Below, piece after piece: positions 36,137 to 46,933 of a DNA stretch of 64,000 nt. Origin of the DNA: Papaver somniferum (lineage: Eukaryota; Streptophyta; Magnoliopsida; Ranunculales; Papaveraceae); contig NC_039362.1 in assembly GCF_003573695.1 (NCBI RefSeq), positions 16,078,063-16,142,062 on the forward strand. The letters are read 5' to 3'. The position numbers and the translations under genes are program-made. Each line of letters opens with the position of its first letter. The first letter of the stretch is position 1. Below the pieces are notes generated by a model. That model was given only the letters and a program-made list of their open reading frames with translations. It was not told the origin of the DNA and searched no databases.

Positions 36137-36830
36137 TTTTGATGGTGGCTTTTAGTTCGGGGATAAAATTGTAAAACCCTGCATTTAATAGGCCGTCACT
36201 CTGTAAAGAGACAGAGCCATGTAAAAGTGATGAGTGTTTAAACCTCTTCACTGGCACACTTATTGAGCAACTCAATATTCTCTCATGAAATTTACCCAGA
36301 ATGGTGCATGTAGCAACAATCCCAGGTATTCTGTAAATTTTGGCACCTTGCCTACATTCAATTAATGTAAGTTTCTTTGAATGCTTTCTGTGCTATGTTC
36401 CCCGGCTCAACCCTTAATGTTGATGGCATGACAATTTGTGTTCACTCGCAGCAGAGTAGCACAAATTTCCAAGTATCAAGGATGAGGTCTTTGCATAAGG
36501 TATTTAATCAGAAAGCATGCTGCTCTATGGCAATGAACTTAAAGGAACTTTGTGTCAACACATAGAATTCAATCGGTTATCCTGACTAATTTGCAAAAGT
36601 TGGGGTTTTGCGCCTTGCGCAGTATATCATACCTTGCTTGTCGAAATTAAGCCTAGGAAAACTAGGTAATTAATCCGCCATGGACTAATAGATGCAAAAT
36701 CTTACACAGAATCAGAATACAGTGAGCCGCAGGATAGGAGCAGCAGCAAAGGGAGGCGTGGCCATTCCTTAAGCCAAGCCGGCGCCATTTTCCATTGGCC
36801 ACGCCCCATCCTAAACCAGCCATATTTCCC

Positions 36831-37010
36831 TCGACCAATCAGGTCGCCTTAAACTCGCCACATGCGCATAAGTTGTGGTTGGGCCCATACTAGTCGGCCC
36901 CATTTCCCATCGACCAATCAGGTCGCTCTAAAGCCGCCACACTCACACCATAAGTGTATCCACGCCCATGCTTGGCCGGCCCTCTTTTCTGACCAATCAG
37001 GTTGCTCTAA
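36831..37010 (+). repeat. Three CCAAT-bearing repeats at 79-bp period
   Basis: CGACCAATCAGGTCGC at 36832, CGACCAATCAGGTCGC at 36911 and TGACCAATCAGGTTGC at 36990 lie in units that also share ATTTCCC and GGCC(C/G)GCC-type text. Each core is a CCAAT box inside a CGACC/GGTCG stem. CCAAT boxes are bound by NF-Y; action here is inferred only. Confidence 0.6.
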
Positions 37011-37344
37011 ACTTGTCGCGGTATTAAAAAGGGGAAACTGCGCCAGATAGTCACGTAGACAATTGGCTTTCCAAAAATCGCGCCAACATGCCAAACATGC
37101 CATTTTGCGCCAATGAGATAAGCGACATGCCAATATGCCACTTTGCGACAGCATGCCAAAACATGCCACGAGCCGTGTGGGACCCAAAAAGCCCTAGGAA
37201 TGGCGGTATATCATAGTTACCCACGCAATCCTTACTCATGTGGCCGTTTTCACACCATGGCCTTGCTATAGTTCCCTTGGCACAGCTATGGCACCGTTTG
37301 CACAAAAAAGTGTTGCCATGCCGCGTCCGCATGCCACACAAACT

Positions 37345-38115
37345 AATTAGGGTTTCAGCATGTCAAACCCTAATTTAGGCAAAGTTGTTACCCCGACCAA
37401 GCCAAGTAACGTTCCCCAGAGCATTGGGATTGATGTGGAAACAGGGCCAATGTTGCCACGCCACATTTCGGGTCTAACACCAATGTGCCAAAATCTAGCG
37501 GACATGGCTACGCCAGGCGCTACTTGCATCATCGTGCCACTGGAATGCGCCAGCTATCTCAGCTAACCCACCGTGCCGCAGCGCACGTGCTAATTAAGGT
37601 TTCAATACGCCAAACCCTAGTTTAGATAAAGTCGTCATGCCAACTAGATTAAGTGATTCTCCTAAGGCCTTAAGTTTAACTTAGCAACAGGGCCAATGTT
37701 TCCAGATCCATATTTTGGTCTAACACCAATATGCCAATGGCGCCACTTTACTATACAACAAGATATGGCCATAATCAATGGTCATCCTTCCTCATGAGAT
37801 GCAATCTCAGCGATCCAAATTCGCCACCGAACTGACAGACTTGTGGCAAGTTTTAGGCAACCAGCCGCTTAAATCTCGTGTCCATGGCTACGCCAGGCGC
37901 CACTTATACCACCGTGCCACTGGCATGCACGAGCTATACCAGTCATGCCGCAGTGCCACTGGCATACACCAAAACGCCACTGTGCCATTACCAGGCGCCA
38001 ACATAAGGTATCCATAATCAACGACTACCTTTCCTCATGAGATGCAATCTCATCCATCCAAGTTTGCCACCGAACTGAAGGACTTGTGGAAAGTTTTAGG
38101 CGACCAGCCAAGACG
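37345..38115 (+). repeat. About 245-bp tandem duplications, GCCA-rich
   Basis: Matching blocks include CAAACCCTAATTTAGGCAAAGT (37362) with CAAACCCTAGTTTAGATAAAGT (37609), ACAGGGCCAATGTT (37440 and 37687), GGCTACGCCAGGCGC (37506 and 37886), and TTCCTCATGAGATGCAATCTCA (37788 and 38031). Offsets of about 243-250 bp, with one larger, point to unequal tandem duplication within the LTR. Confidence 0.6.
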
Positions 38116-38475
38116 TGCCTGATAGCATCACATGCTATTTTCCTGCGGCAAGACTCTTGACTTTGACTTGCCGCACGTAGCAAAGTGCTACATGTTTTCC
38201 ACAAAAACACTCGAGACATAAAACATGTCACGAACTGGAGGATACTCATTAGGATATTGGTCTGGCGGTTTACAGCGTGCGGCGTGCAATAAGCCCGTCA
38301 TAAGAAAGTGTCATGAAGTGGGACAATTAGTGGCGGCAAGAAGTAAAGGGTGTAAACGGATTCACTTCCTTCATCATGGAAGCATGGGTTTCTGAAGGTT
38401 ATACGTTACTCCACTCTTACATCACCCAATCGTTCCCACTTCCTACGAGACCAGGGTACGTTTCAATATGACTTG

Positions 38476-38483
38476 TATAAATA
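38476..38483 (+). promoter_or_regulatory. TATA box of Tat LTR X
   Basis: TTGTATAAATAGG occupies the same relative place as the TATA boxes of LTRs L and R. Confidence 0.6.
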
Positions 38484-38866
38484 GGCTTCACCTATTTCCA
38501 CCAAAGAACAGGTTTTTTGGCCGGCAACAACATAGTATCCAGAAATCACCAAGAACTGATAGCTTTTCACTCTGCAAGCCAGTTCCACTTTCTGATACAA
38601 GTCATAAAACAAGCCACATCTTCAGAATTAACCATTCTGGTCTTAACACTCTCTTCGCTTCCCTCCCTAAGACCAACCCTTCTCCTTCACTTTGTGACCG
38701 AAGCAAGCCTGGAACGGCCATTTCTTGGTTTAGGCCAGGATTGTACAGATTGATCTCTCGAATCAAAAGTACTCCCGTGCAGTTCATTGTTTAGGGTTTA
38801 GATTCGTTTCTCATCCACACACCCAAATTTACCAAAACCAGAAGAAACAATTTTCACCCACAAACA

Positions 38867-40313
38867 ACCCGGTACACATACTATGAAAAGAATATTCATG
38901 AACATGTATCGTATACGTACTCGATACACATACTTACCATGTCGAATATTTTCAGATGCATCAGAATTATTTCCATAAGATAATCAACATTTGAATAACT
39001 TTCTAAAATCATATCTGGGCATGATTAATCGTATTTGTGAACTCAAGAAAAGTCTTAAAGTGTTATATGAAAATGGTTAAGCTTATTCAATTGGCTAGTT
39101 TTGGCTAACTTTTATGAACTAAGCATTATACACGGTTACGGTTCATCCTAACCAGAATGTATATTCTACTATGTTAATCTCAAGTCAAGTTTTTCATCTA
39201 GAGGTTATTATTGATTGCTTGATTGCAAATATACCTTAGCTTAAATCCAAAGCAATCTTGATCTTGAAAGTCTACAAAAGGAGAACCTCAAACAACTGGC
39301 ATCTTTGAATCCCTGACACTATTATTGTGTGTCCTAGTTGTAAACTAGATTCGTCCTCTCCTTTAAACCCTTATAGGGCTTAGCGACTAAAAAGACTTCA
39401 CCTAGGTATTCGTGAAGCCAGGTCCAACTATCATTATCTTGATAGTTCGTGTATCCTGATGTTGTTTTGATTGTCGATCCTTTGACTACATAGAAATCAC
39501 AAAGTATCTTCGTCTCAAACTTTAGTTTATACTTGTGAGGTTAATAATAATTTAGGTTGCTCTTCAGGATTCATAAGACCAAATTTTGAGGTTTGCTAGA
39601 CTTTGTATATTGCAATTTATTTCCTACCTCACCTTGATCTTTGATCAGAATGGAAATCACATATAGGCTTATCTATGGGAGGCAGATTGGTTTAAAGTCT
39701 TCAATTGAGTTGAAGAAACTCTTAGGTTGTAAAGGACGACAACTAAGGGAATCAATTGCGCGAAATACTGTTGGGATTCAAGAGGCATAAGGAACGCGAC
39801 AGTAACTGAATTTCTAAGACGGTTTAATCCGGTCTCAACTACATTCCAGTCCGAAGTTCTGATAGAAGGCTAGAGTCTGTAGCAGCTTAATACAGTTTGG
39901 TATTCATATCTGGACTAGGTCCCGGGGTCTTTCTATATTTGCGTTTCCTCGTTAACAAAATTTCTGGTGTCGGTGTTATTTCTTTTTCGCATTATATTGT
40001 TTATCTTTATAATTGAAATATCACAGGTTGTACGTTAAAATCAATTCAAGTAGATAAATCCAACGTAATTGTTGGATACAACATGGTTTATTCTTGGATA
40101 TTGATCTTTGGAATCGTCCAAGTATTCTCACGTATAATCAGGTTCACAGATTAGTCTCTGTAACATTCTGATTGTGAGAGAAAGAGATATAAGATCTTCA
40201 TATATTTCCTGATTGAGATTCATTAATTTGAACTCTCGGGATTATATTTGAGTTTAGTCTATACATCTTACCTAAGAAAAATTTGATGGTGTATTTTGGT
40301 GCCCCCACGTTTT
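38867..40313 (+). mobile_element. Diverged copia LTR, 3' two-thirds (J)
   Basis: Plus-oriented sequence aligns loosely with the second half of LTRs A-E: TTCGTGAAGCCAGG, GAAATCACAAAGTATCTTCGTC, CTGGACTAGGTCCCGGGG, GTTAACAAAATTTCTGGTGT, and the end GTGCCCCCACGTTTTCA. The 5' part is missing. Where the A-I family has GTCCGCGAAC repeats, J has GTATCGTATACGTACTCGATAC-type palindromes. It is clearly older than the other copia copies. Confidence 0.65.
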
Positions 40314-40693
40314 CAATTGTCACTAAAGTCTTTGCTCAAATAACCTCGAGTATATATACATAAATGTACATTTATCATCATAGGAATTGTTCCATTGAGT
40401 GAGTATTTGTTTCGATGGAGTAGAAAGATAGAAATTTAACAAGAATCCAAATGAAATCAGTTAACTACATACATTTTTTGATGAAGTCCTCGTTGATGTC
40501 TTCGTTTGGTCTCCAATCTTTAATCTTCAAGGGTGTTCGGTGGTTTTTGATACTCAACTGCACACTTCTAATCCTAAATCTGAAACATGACTAAAATGTA
40601 GACTAGAAATCAAGATATAGTTTTGATCAACTAAATTTGACAACAAGTTCGAGATAGCAACACTTGTGAGTTCAACCAAGCAAAGCTCTAACA
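40314..40693 (-). mobile_element. 5' part of a J-type copia LTR, inverted
   Basis: On the minus strand it begins TGTTAGAGCTTTGCTTGG and runs through GATCAAAACTATATCTTGATTTCTAGTC to the TTTAGTGAC block. It abuts the end of the plus-oriented J segment head-on. A polypurine tract (inverted, AAAAAAGGGGAGAT, 40694-40707) follows its start, so it belongs to a minus-oriented element. Confidence 0.65.
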
Positions 40694-41316
40694 ATCTCCC
40701 CTTTTTTCAACTTTAGTGACAAAACTATCAATACATAAGGATTAACAAATAAAAGTTGTAAAACTCCAGAATCCGTCATACTTGGTTTCCTTGGTTCTCC
40801 GAATCCTTAAATTCTCCGTTACTTCAAGATTGCCAATGCTTCTGAACGTGTTCAACTCAGCATCGTTGTTGTCGAAGATCCGTAGTAATAACAACTTGAA
40901 AACAATGTTCTTAATTGTTGTCATACAGAATATAGTATTATTATGTTTATCAAAGTCCATTTGTATCGTAACTCAAAATGATACTACGCTGATATGTTTC
41001 TCCCCCTTAAACAATACTTTCATTTTCGCATAATAGGTAAAACCTGTAGATGTAAATCCACTCCCCTTACATAATGATCCGTAAACCATATGCATGTAGT
41101 ATGAAACTACTAAATAACTCTCCCCTTTTTGTCAAACATAAGTTGGCAAAAGTACAAAAACTATGGGATCATAATGAATTCTAATAAAAGATAATTAAAG
41201 ACTAACAAAACACATATCAACCTTAATTAAGATGATTTACAGAGTAATAAATACTTAGTGTCTTCATCGAGGAGATATTAAGATACAAGCATCCCATTCA
41301 CATTCCACATCCACTC
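40694..41316 (-). mobile_element. Interior of the old J-type copia element, part 1
   Basis: This is a diverged version of the copia 3' interior (compare CTCCCCTTTTTGTCAAA, CTCCGTAGTAATAAC and ATGATCCGTAAACCATATG with 43980-44300). It is interrupted at 41317 by the three-LTR compound and resumes at 51973. No coding potential is seen. Confidence 0.6.
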
Positions 41317-43847
41317 TGAAAAAGCGGGGGGTCTAACAACACCACCCAATATTTCGCTTAGCAATCTGTATGGACTAACTTCGAAATACTTTGCTAGAGA
41401 ATGAACTAGACAGTCAGACTCAATCTAGATAAAAGTATCTCAAGAAGTTAATATCTCTCTCTTGGTTTGATCTTTACTCAATCTAAAACAATAGCGAGTC
41501 TTCATCAAACACAAGGAATAACTTGGATGGTACCAAAGACCAATATCCAAGTGTTAATCAATAAAATCAACAACAACAAGGTCGGATCTCTAATTGATTA
41601 AACTTCAACGCACAACCTGTATTATTTCAAATTATAAAGATAAAACAATATAATGCGGAAATTGAAATAACACAGAGACCAGAAGTTTTGTTAACGAGGA
41701 AATCGCAAATGCAGAAAAACCCCGGGACCTAGTCCAGATTGAATACACACTGTATTAAGCCGCTACAGACACTAGCCTACTCCAAGCTAACTTCGGACTG
41801 GACTATAGTTGAACCCCAATCAGTCTCCCACTAATTCAAGGTACAGTTGTACTCCCTACGCCTCTGATCCCAGCAGGACATTGCGCACTTGATTCCCTTA
41901 GCTGATCTCACCCACAACTAAGAGTTGCTGCAACCCAAAATCGCAGACTTTATAATAAACAAATATGTCTCACACAGAAAAGTCTATCAAATTTATCTGT
42001 CTCCCACAGAAGAACCCTAGGTTTTTGTTCCGTCTTACGATATGAAATCAAGGTGAACAGGAACCAATTGATAATCCGGTCTTATATTCCCGAAGAACAT
42101 CCTAGATTAATCAATCATCTCTCAACAGTCTTACTTGTATAAATAAGAGGACGTCGAGGAATCACAAACAGTGAGACGAAGATGTTTGTGACTTCTTTAT
42201 CTTGCCTATCAGAGAACTCTCACGATCTCAAGCCAATCAACAGATTGTACTCGTACGATAGAAGATGCAAGATCAGATGACAATTCCAAATTAAGAGCAA
42301 TGCCTATTGTACCTTCTTCAAATTCTACTAATTCTCCTGCCATTACTTCATCACAACTACGATAAAAGTAATATCGATCTGGCTTCACAATCCCATTGAA
42401 GTCTTTAAGTCGTTAACCTGGTTTTAGAGAAGAAAACCAAAGGTCATAGGAGAATCGACTTTAGCGAGCGCACTAGTATCACACAGAAGTGTGGGGATTA
42501 GTTTTGCCCAATGCTAGATGTCTTCTTTATATAGTCTTCAAATCAGGGTTTTGCCTTAGTTACAAAACAATCAATATTCACCGTCAGATGAAAACCTGAT
42601 TTAAATTCAAGCTAATATTTCTCAACCGTTAGATCAAAAACTTAGCTTGTCACACACACTTGAGATATACGTTTACTGGGTTTGTGAAAACCGTTCCCAA
42701 ACGTGTACTTGTATGTTGGTTCAACATAGTAACCCAAAAGGTTAACCATATGAGCATTTCATATTAACCTTTTTCTTCTTCACCATAACTAGTTCAATTG
42801 ACTCAAATGAACTAGTTAGAGAGTTGTTCAATTGCTATGAGATCTTATGTAACTACATAAGACACAATTGAAACAAAGATGATTCGATTCGATTGAATCG
42901 GCTCATGAACTTTAGACACGGTTTGCATACTGCATTCCTTAGTAATTTAAGTTTCATGTTCAGAGCACATCTTTAGATCATAACCCGCTCAAGTTCGCAA
43001 ACAAGTTCGCGGACTTAAGGCAACCGGCTGAGTTTTCCAAACTCAACAGAAAATCTCGGCAAGGAGACTTCCGCCAGTTCACGGACTAGGTTCGCGGACT
43101 TAAAGTGCAAACGAGTTTTTGGAAAATCCCAGCAGAAATTCTCGGCAAGAGAACTTCCGTCAGTTCGCGGACTGAGTTCGCAAACTGAGTTTGCGGACTT
43201 GGCAAAGCCAATTCCTCCGGTTTCTCTCAATCAACAAAGTTCGCAAACTTCGGATTAAGGGATAGGACTTATGCACATATGTGTTACCACAAAATGCTTA
43301 TATCCATCATTGGATATATAGACCTAAACTCTCATTCCAACCATTGAAACATTCTTAGAGGACGTTATATAGTTGTTACACTATTTCTCGTCAAAGCGAT
43401 TTTCAAAGTGATTGAAACATTATGACTTTCGTCGTTAGGTGAAGATAAACCCGATCAAAGAAAAACGCTTTACCAACACATGATTTTGAGATATAGATAG
43501 GCGAGATATACTCGGCTCGAAATATCAAATTTGTATGATCCAGTCTATATAGCATACGACTTTTGTCTCATAAGAAGTAGGAGATAGAAGAGATAGACTT
43601 TTGAGTGATAAATAAGTTCAAGTCTCCACATACCTTTTCGTTGATGAAGTTCCACGGTTCCTTGAGTAGATCTTCGTCGTTGTATGATGAATCCCATGAA
43701 GTCCTTGAGATCAACTACACTTTTCTATCCTAGTCCGAGACTTAGCTATGTAGACTAGAAATCAAGACTCATAGTTTTGATCACTAACAATTACAAACAT
43801 GCTTGATATAGAAACGCATGCAAGGTTGACCGAGCTATGCTCTAACA
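41317..43847 (-). mobile_element. Copia LTR G (3' LTR of minus-strand compound)
   Basis: On the minus strand it begins TGTTAGAGCATAGCTCGGTC and ends CCCCCCGCTTTTTCA. It is 2531 bp, longer than its sisters partly because of a 74-bp plastid-derived patch at 42279-42352. The polypurine tract (inverted, 43848-43860) adjoins it. The left flank CACTC pairs with CACTT beyond LTR I. Confidence 0.88.
42279..42352 (-). other. atpA: Plastid atpA fragment inserted in LTR G (NUPT)
   Basis: On the minus strand the segment translates to [20 protein letters not shown] then NLEL, the conserved N-terminal beta-barrel segment of chloroplast ATP synthase subunit alpha. The neighbouring LTR text reads GATCAGATCACACAACTACG in the other copies; in G it is split between CAGAT and ACAACTACG. 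The patch has no start or stop and is not a gene. It looks like filler DNA from double-strand-break repair. Confidence 0.85.
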
Positions 43848-43860
43848 TTCTCCCCCTTTG
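43848..43860 (-). other. Polypurine tract next to LTR G
   Basis: The minus strand reads ACAAAGGGGGAGAA directly before the LTR start TGTTAGAGC. Confidence 0.85.
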
Positions 43861-44605
43861 TCAATTTTAGTGGAAAAACTTTTAATACATATGGAATACA
43901 AAAAAGATAGAATTCAATGGCTCCTATTCCATAGTCTAATCTTCAACGTTCCATGAAATCTTCGTCCTTCCAAGTACTCCAATGATCCCAAAGGTTGTAA
44001 GTTTAGCATCACCGTTGTTGAAGATCCGTAGCTAAAACAATGAGAGAAATCGAGATTCTCGATCATCATTATACAGTGACATAGTATTATTATGTAACAT
44101 CAAAGTCCAATTGCATCACGACTTTAACAATAATACTACGGTGATATGTATCACTCCCCCTTAGTCAATACTCCATCTCACATGGAAACCACTCCCCCTT
44201 ACACAATGATCCGAAAACCATATGTATATGTAGTAGAACTACACATTAATTCTCCCCCTTTTTGTCAATAAAATTGGCAAAGGTACAAGAACGGGATCCT
44301 AATGAAATTTCCGAGAAGAGACGTTTCATAGACTAAAAGAAGAAATGCATACCAACTTAATTTAGATGCAATCATAAAGCCGAAGCTAAATTCATTCATA
44401 AAGGAGTTTTAAGATATAAGATAACCCCTATAAAATTCCACAGCCACACACCCCGTAAGATATTACCATTAAGCACAAGTTCAAAAGAACTCTCCCCCAT
44501 TTGATGTCATTCCCGAAAGAACAACAAGAGCGACCTTAATTTCGAAAGAAAAGAAAGATTTTTTAATTGGACACCAAAAATCAGAGGAATGATTTTCTAT
44601 ATCCA

Positions 44606-45150
44606 AAACTCAATCAAATTAATTACAAGTAAACCCATGATTAATTTAATTGGAATAGGCAACTAAATCAAACCACAAAAGTGATCAATTTAATTGATTG
44701 TGCTTAACATAAGTAAACTTATGGAGCCATGACTAAGGTAATCATACGGAGATGACTAACCTAATCGTTCACATACTCAACATAAGGAAAACCTTACGGA
44801 ATATACGACTACATTAACCAATAGAACATGATTAGTATAGTCGTTCATATACTCAACACAAGGACTTGTGTAATATATGAAAACTAAACTACACTAATTA
44901 CAAGAGAACCTATAATTAATCTAATTGGAATACAAACAACCAAACTAATCACAAAAGTAATCAATTTAATTGTCAAAAGTTTGCTCGACAAAAGAAGACT
45001 TTCGGAGCAAATAACTAAATAACCAACCAAGATGATTAATTTAGTTCAAAGATGCTCAACATAAAGTACCTTACGGAACAACCAACAAAGTTAATCACAA
45101 AATAATCAACTTAGTTGTATCGTGCTCGACATAAGACACATTATGGAGCC
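44606..45150 (-). repeat. Eight stem-loops ending in TTGAG/TCGAG, minus-strand copia copy
   Basis: This is the counterpart of the array at 31051-31580. On the plus strand the hairpins read, for example, CTTAACATAAGTAAACTTATGG (44703), CTCAACATAAGGAAAACCTTAC (44776), CTCAACACAAGGACTTGTGT (44852), CTCGACAAAAGAAGACTTTCGG (44993) and CTCGACATAAGACACATTATGG (45125). Stem sequences differ but mostly still pair. Confidence 0.7.
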
Positions 45151-45660
45151 TCACGGCAATACAAAAATAATGGATTAATGAAGATCAATACCGTGGAATA
45201 CATACAAGGATCTATTCTATCTTTCCATCACTATTTGCATAATGACATAATGGACTTTATCCTTGTCACACAAAAGATTTTATCCTATTTTCCATCAAAT
45301 ACATGACTGCATAGGCTTAACTTTTGTATTTGTCAAAAGTCCATTCGCCCTTTCATCAATACGAATACCAATTCATGAACGACTTTACTTTTGACAACAT
45401 ATGGGACCTTCAAGTTCACGGACGCAAACAATACGTATCCCATAAAAATATTGCAATACTTCAAAATCAAACAGATTAATACTTCAATAACATCATCCTC
45501 CAAATATTTTTAGAAATTAAACTGATAAACCTAAAAAATAACACAAGAAGATGAAAACAAAAATAGTTATGTGTAGTCACAATCATCGCTATTGAAAACA
45601 CTAGTTATTCTTCCAACTAAACCAAAAAGAAGACATACTAGGCAACAACAAAAAAACAAG

Positions 45661-46110
45661 CTAAAAAGAATCAAACTCCATCATTTCCCTGACAGCGAAT
45701 AGGGATATGGGAAGTACAGGATCCTCACAAGACATGGAGTCTTCGGGCTTGTGAACGACAACCTTCTCTGCTTCATCAGAGAGATGATTCTCTTTACGAA
45801 GATCATTGATTTGAGATTTTATGAGACCAAAGTCAGACACAACCTTTTCCAACTCAGTTTTCACCTTATCAAAACCTTTTAGAGTATCAACAAGTTGTTG
45901 TTTTTCTTCCCCAAAGTACTTAAGAAAGTCATGAACAACTTCAGCAGAGATCATATCATCCTTCTCAGCATCTTCATGAGTATAAGCAAAGAATTATGAA
46001 GCATTGGGATGATTTTCATCTACAAGTGTTCTCTTCATCTTGGAATCAACCTCAACACCTTTGTCAAGAAATCCTTTTGCGAAACCGTAGCAAAAAGAGG
46101 AGGAAGACAT
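45661..46110 (-). pseudogene. Extra ORF downstream of pol, minus-strand copia copy
   Basis: It starts MSSSSFCYGFAKGFLDKG at 46110. A TAA follows NPNAS-like text (HPNAS) and the same frame continues FFAYTHEDAEKDD to a stop at 45661, 149 residues in all. The second half is helical with heptad-like spacing (LKGFDKVKTELEKVVSDF, IKSQINDLRKEN). Length and position match the 142-residue ORF at 30143, but residue similarity is low by eye. Confidence 0.5.
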
Positions 46111-46933
46111 TCTTGAAAATCCAAAAACCACCAGGAGTACATGTACGTGACTTGTAACCCTAAGAGGTTGGATATTTTATCCTTGGGGACAACAATTTAG
46201 GGTTTCATTTAAACTGTTTCCTCGGGCCAGAAAGAAATCGGTTCGAGTACAACAAATACCCAAGAAATAAAGTCCTTCAAACATTTGAAAACAGGACCTA
46301 AAAACAAATTTTAAGACTATATGCAACATTTTCTTTTGACTTAACCAATACTTGATCTTAGCGAATCTTTCAACACAAGTTTAGCTATGGACGATAAGAA
46401 AATAGCTTAACTTAACAGATGCAAGCAACAAGTATACATGTTTTTAACACAACTTACTCAAGAGGATTTTTTATGAGTAAGTTCTCGAACCTTGTGATAT
46501 TAATTAACACAAGTACGAGCCACAGGCTCATTAAGAGGTTTATGTTTTTGGTTAAGTTTTTTTTTCCTCTTAGTCTTCGAGAGGGATCCTGTTTGACATG
46601 AGAAATTATCATAAAATTTATTGTCATCAAAATAAGAGACATGGTTAGAGTTCTTACCAGAAGTTCCTTGACATGAGGAAGAAGATAATCTATTGACAAG
46701 CTATTTGTATCTTACAATTATCTCTTTAATATCTTTTTTCTTCTTATCAATTTTCCTTTCTTCTGAAATGTGTTTCTTAACAGGAACAATATTGCATTTA
46801 GAGACAAGGCGTTGAATTTCCTTAGGACGATGTTTATTAAGACGTCTATTCTGCCCTTGAACATTGGAGGAACTCTCTGTACTGACTTTCCTGTTCCATA
46901 CACAGGATAGGTATGAAAACCAATTGGCTCAAC
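46111..46933 (-). pseudogene. Degraded 5' interior of minus-strand copia copy
   Basis: The frames are broken. A Lys/Arg-rich stretch (NKHRPKEIQRLV, EERKIDKKKKDIKEI) and TKRKKKLNQKHK remain; they resemble a gag or linker region but show no diagnostic motif. The primer site expected next to LTR H is absent (AACCAATTGGCTCAAC). Pol is missing, so the copy is non-autonomous. Confidence 0.45.

Larger units (their letters stand above)
36137..38866 (+). mobile_element. 3' LTR of Tat-like element X
   Basis: The start TTTTGATGGTGG aligns with TGTAGATGGTGG of LTR L, and GGGATAAAATTGTAAAACCC follows in both. The end CACCCACAAACA aligns with CCCCATCTACA. The 3' part shares GTGACCGAA...CTGGAACGG, TTTAGGCC and GATTGATCTCTCGAATC with L and R. 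The middle is different: GCCA-rich and duplicated. So X belongs to a sister subfamily. TATAAATA lies at 38476. Confidence 0.75.

Noticed and set aside
35535..36155. Several 60-80-residue frames upstream of the X 3' LTR
   Set aside because: GC-rich tandem repeats keep frames open on both strands; no conserved motif.
42279..42352. A functional atpA gene or exon
   Set aside because: Only about 24 codons, no start or stop, inserted in an LTR; a plastid DNA relic only.
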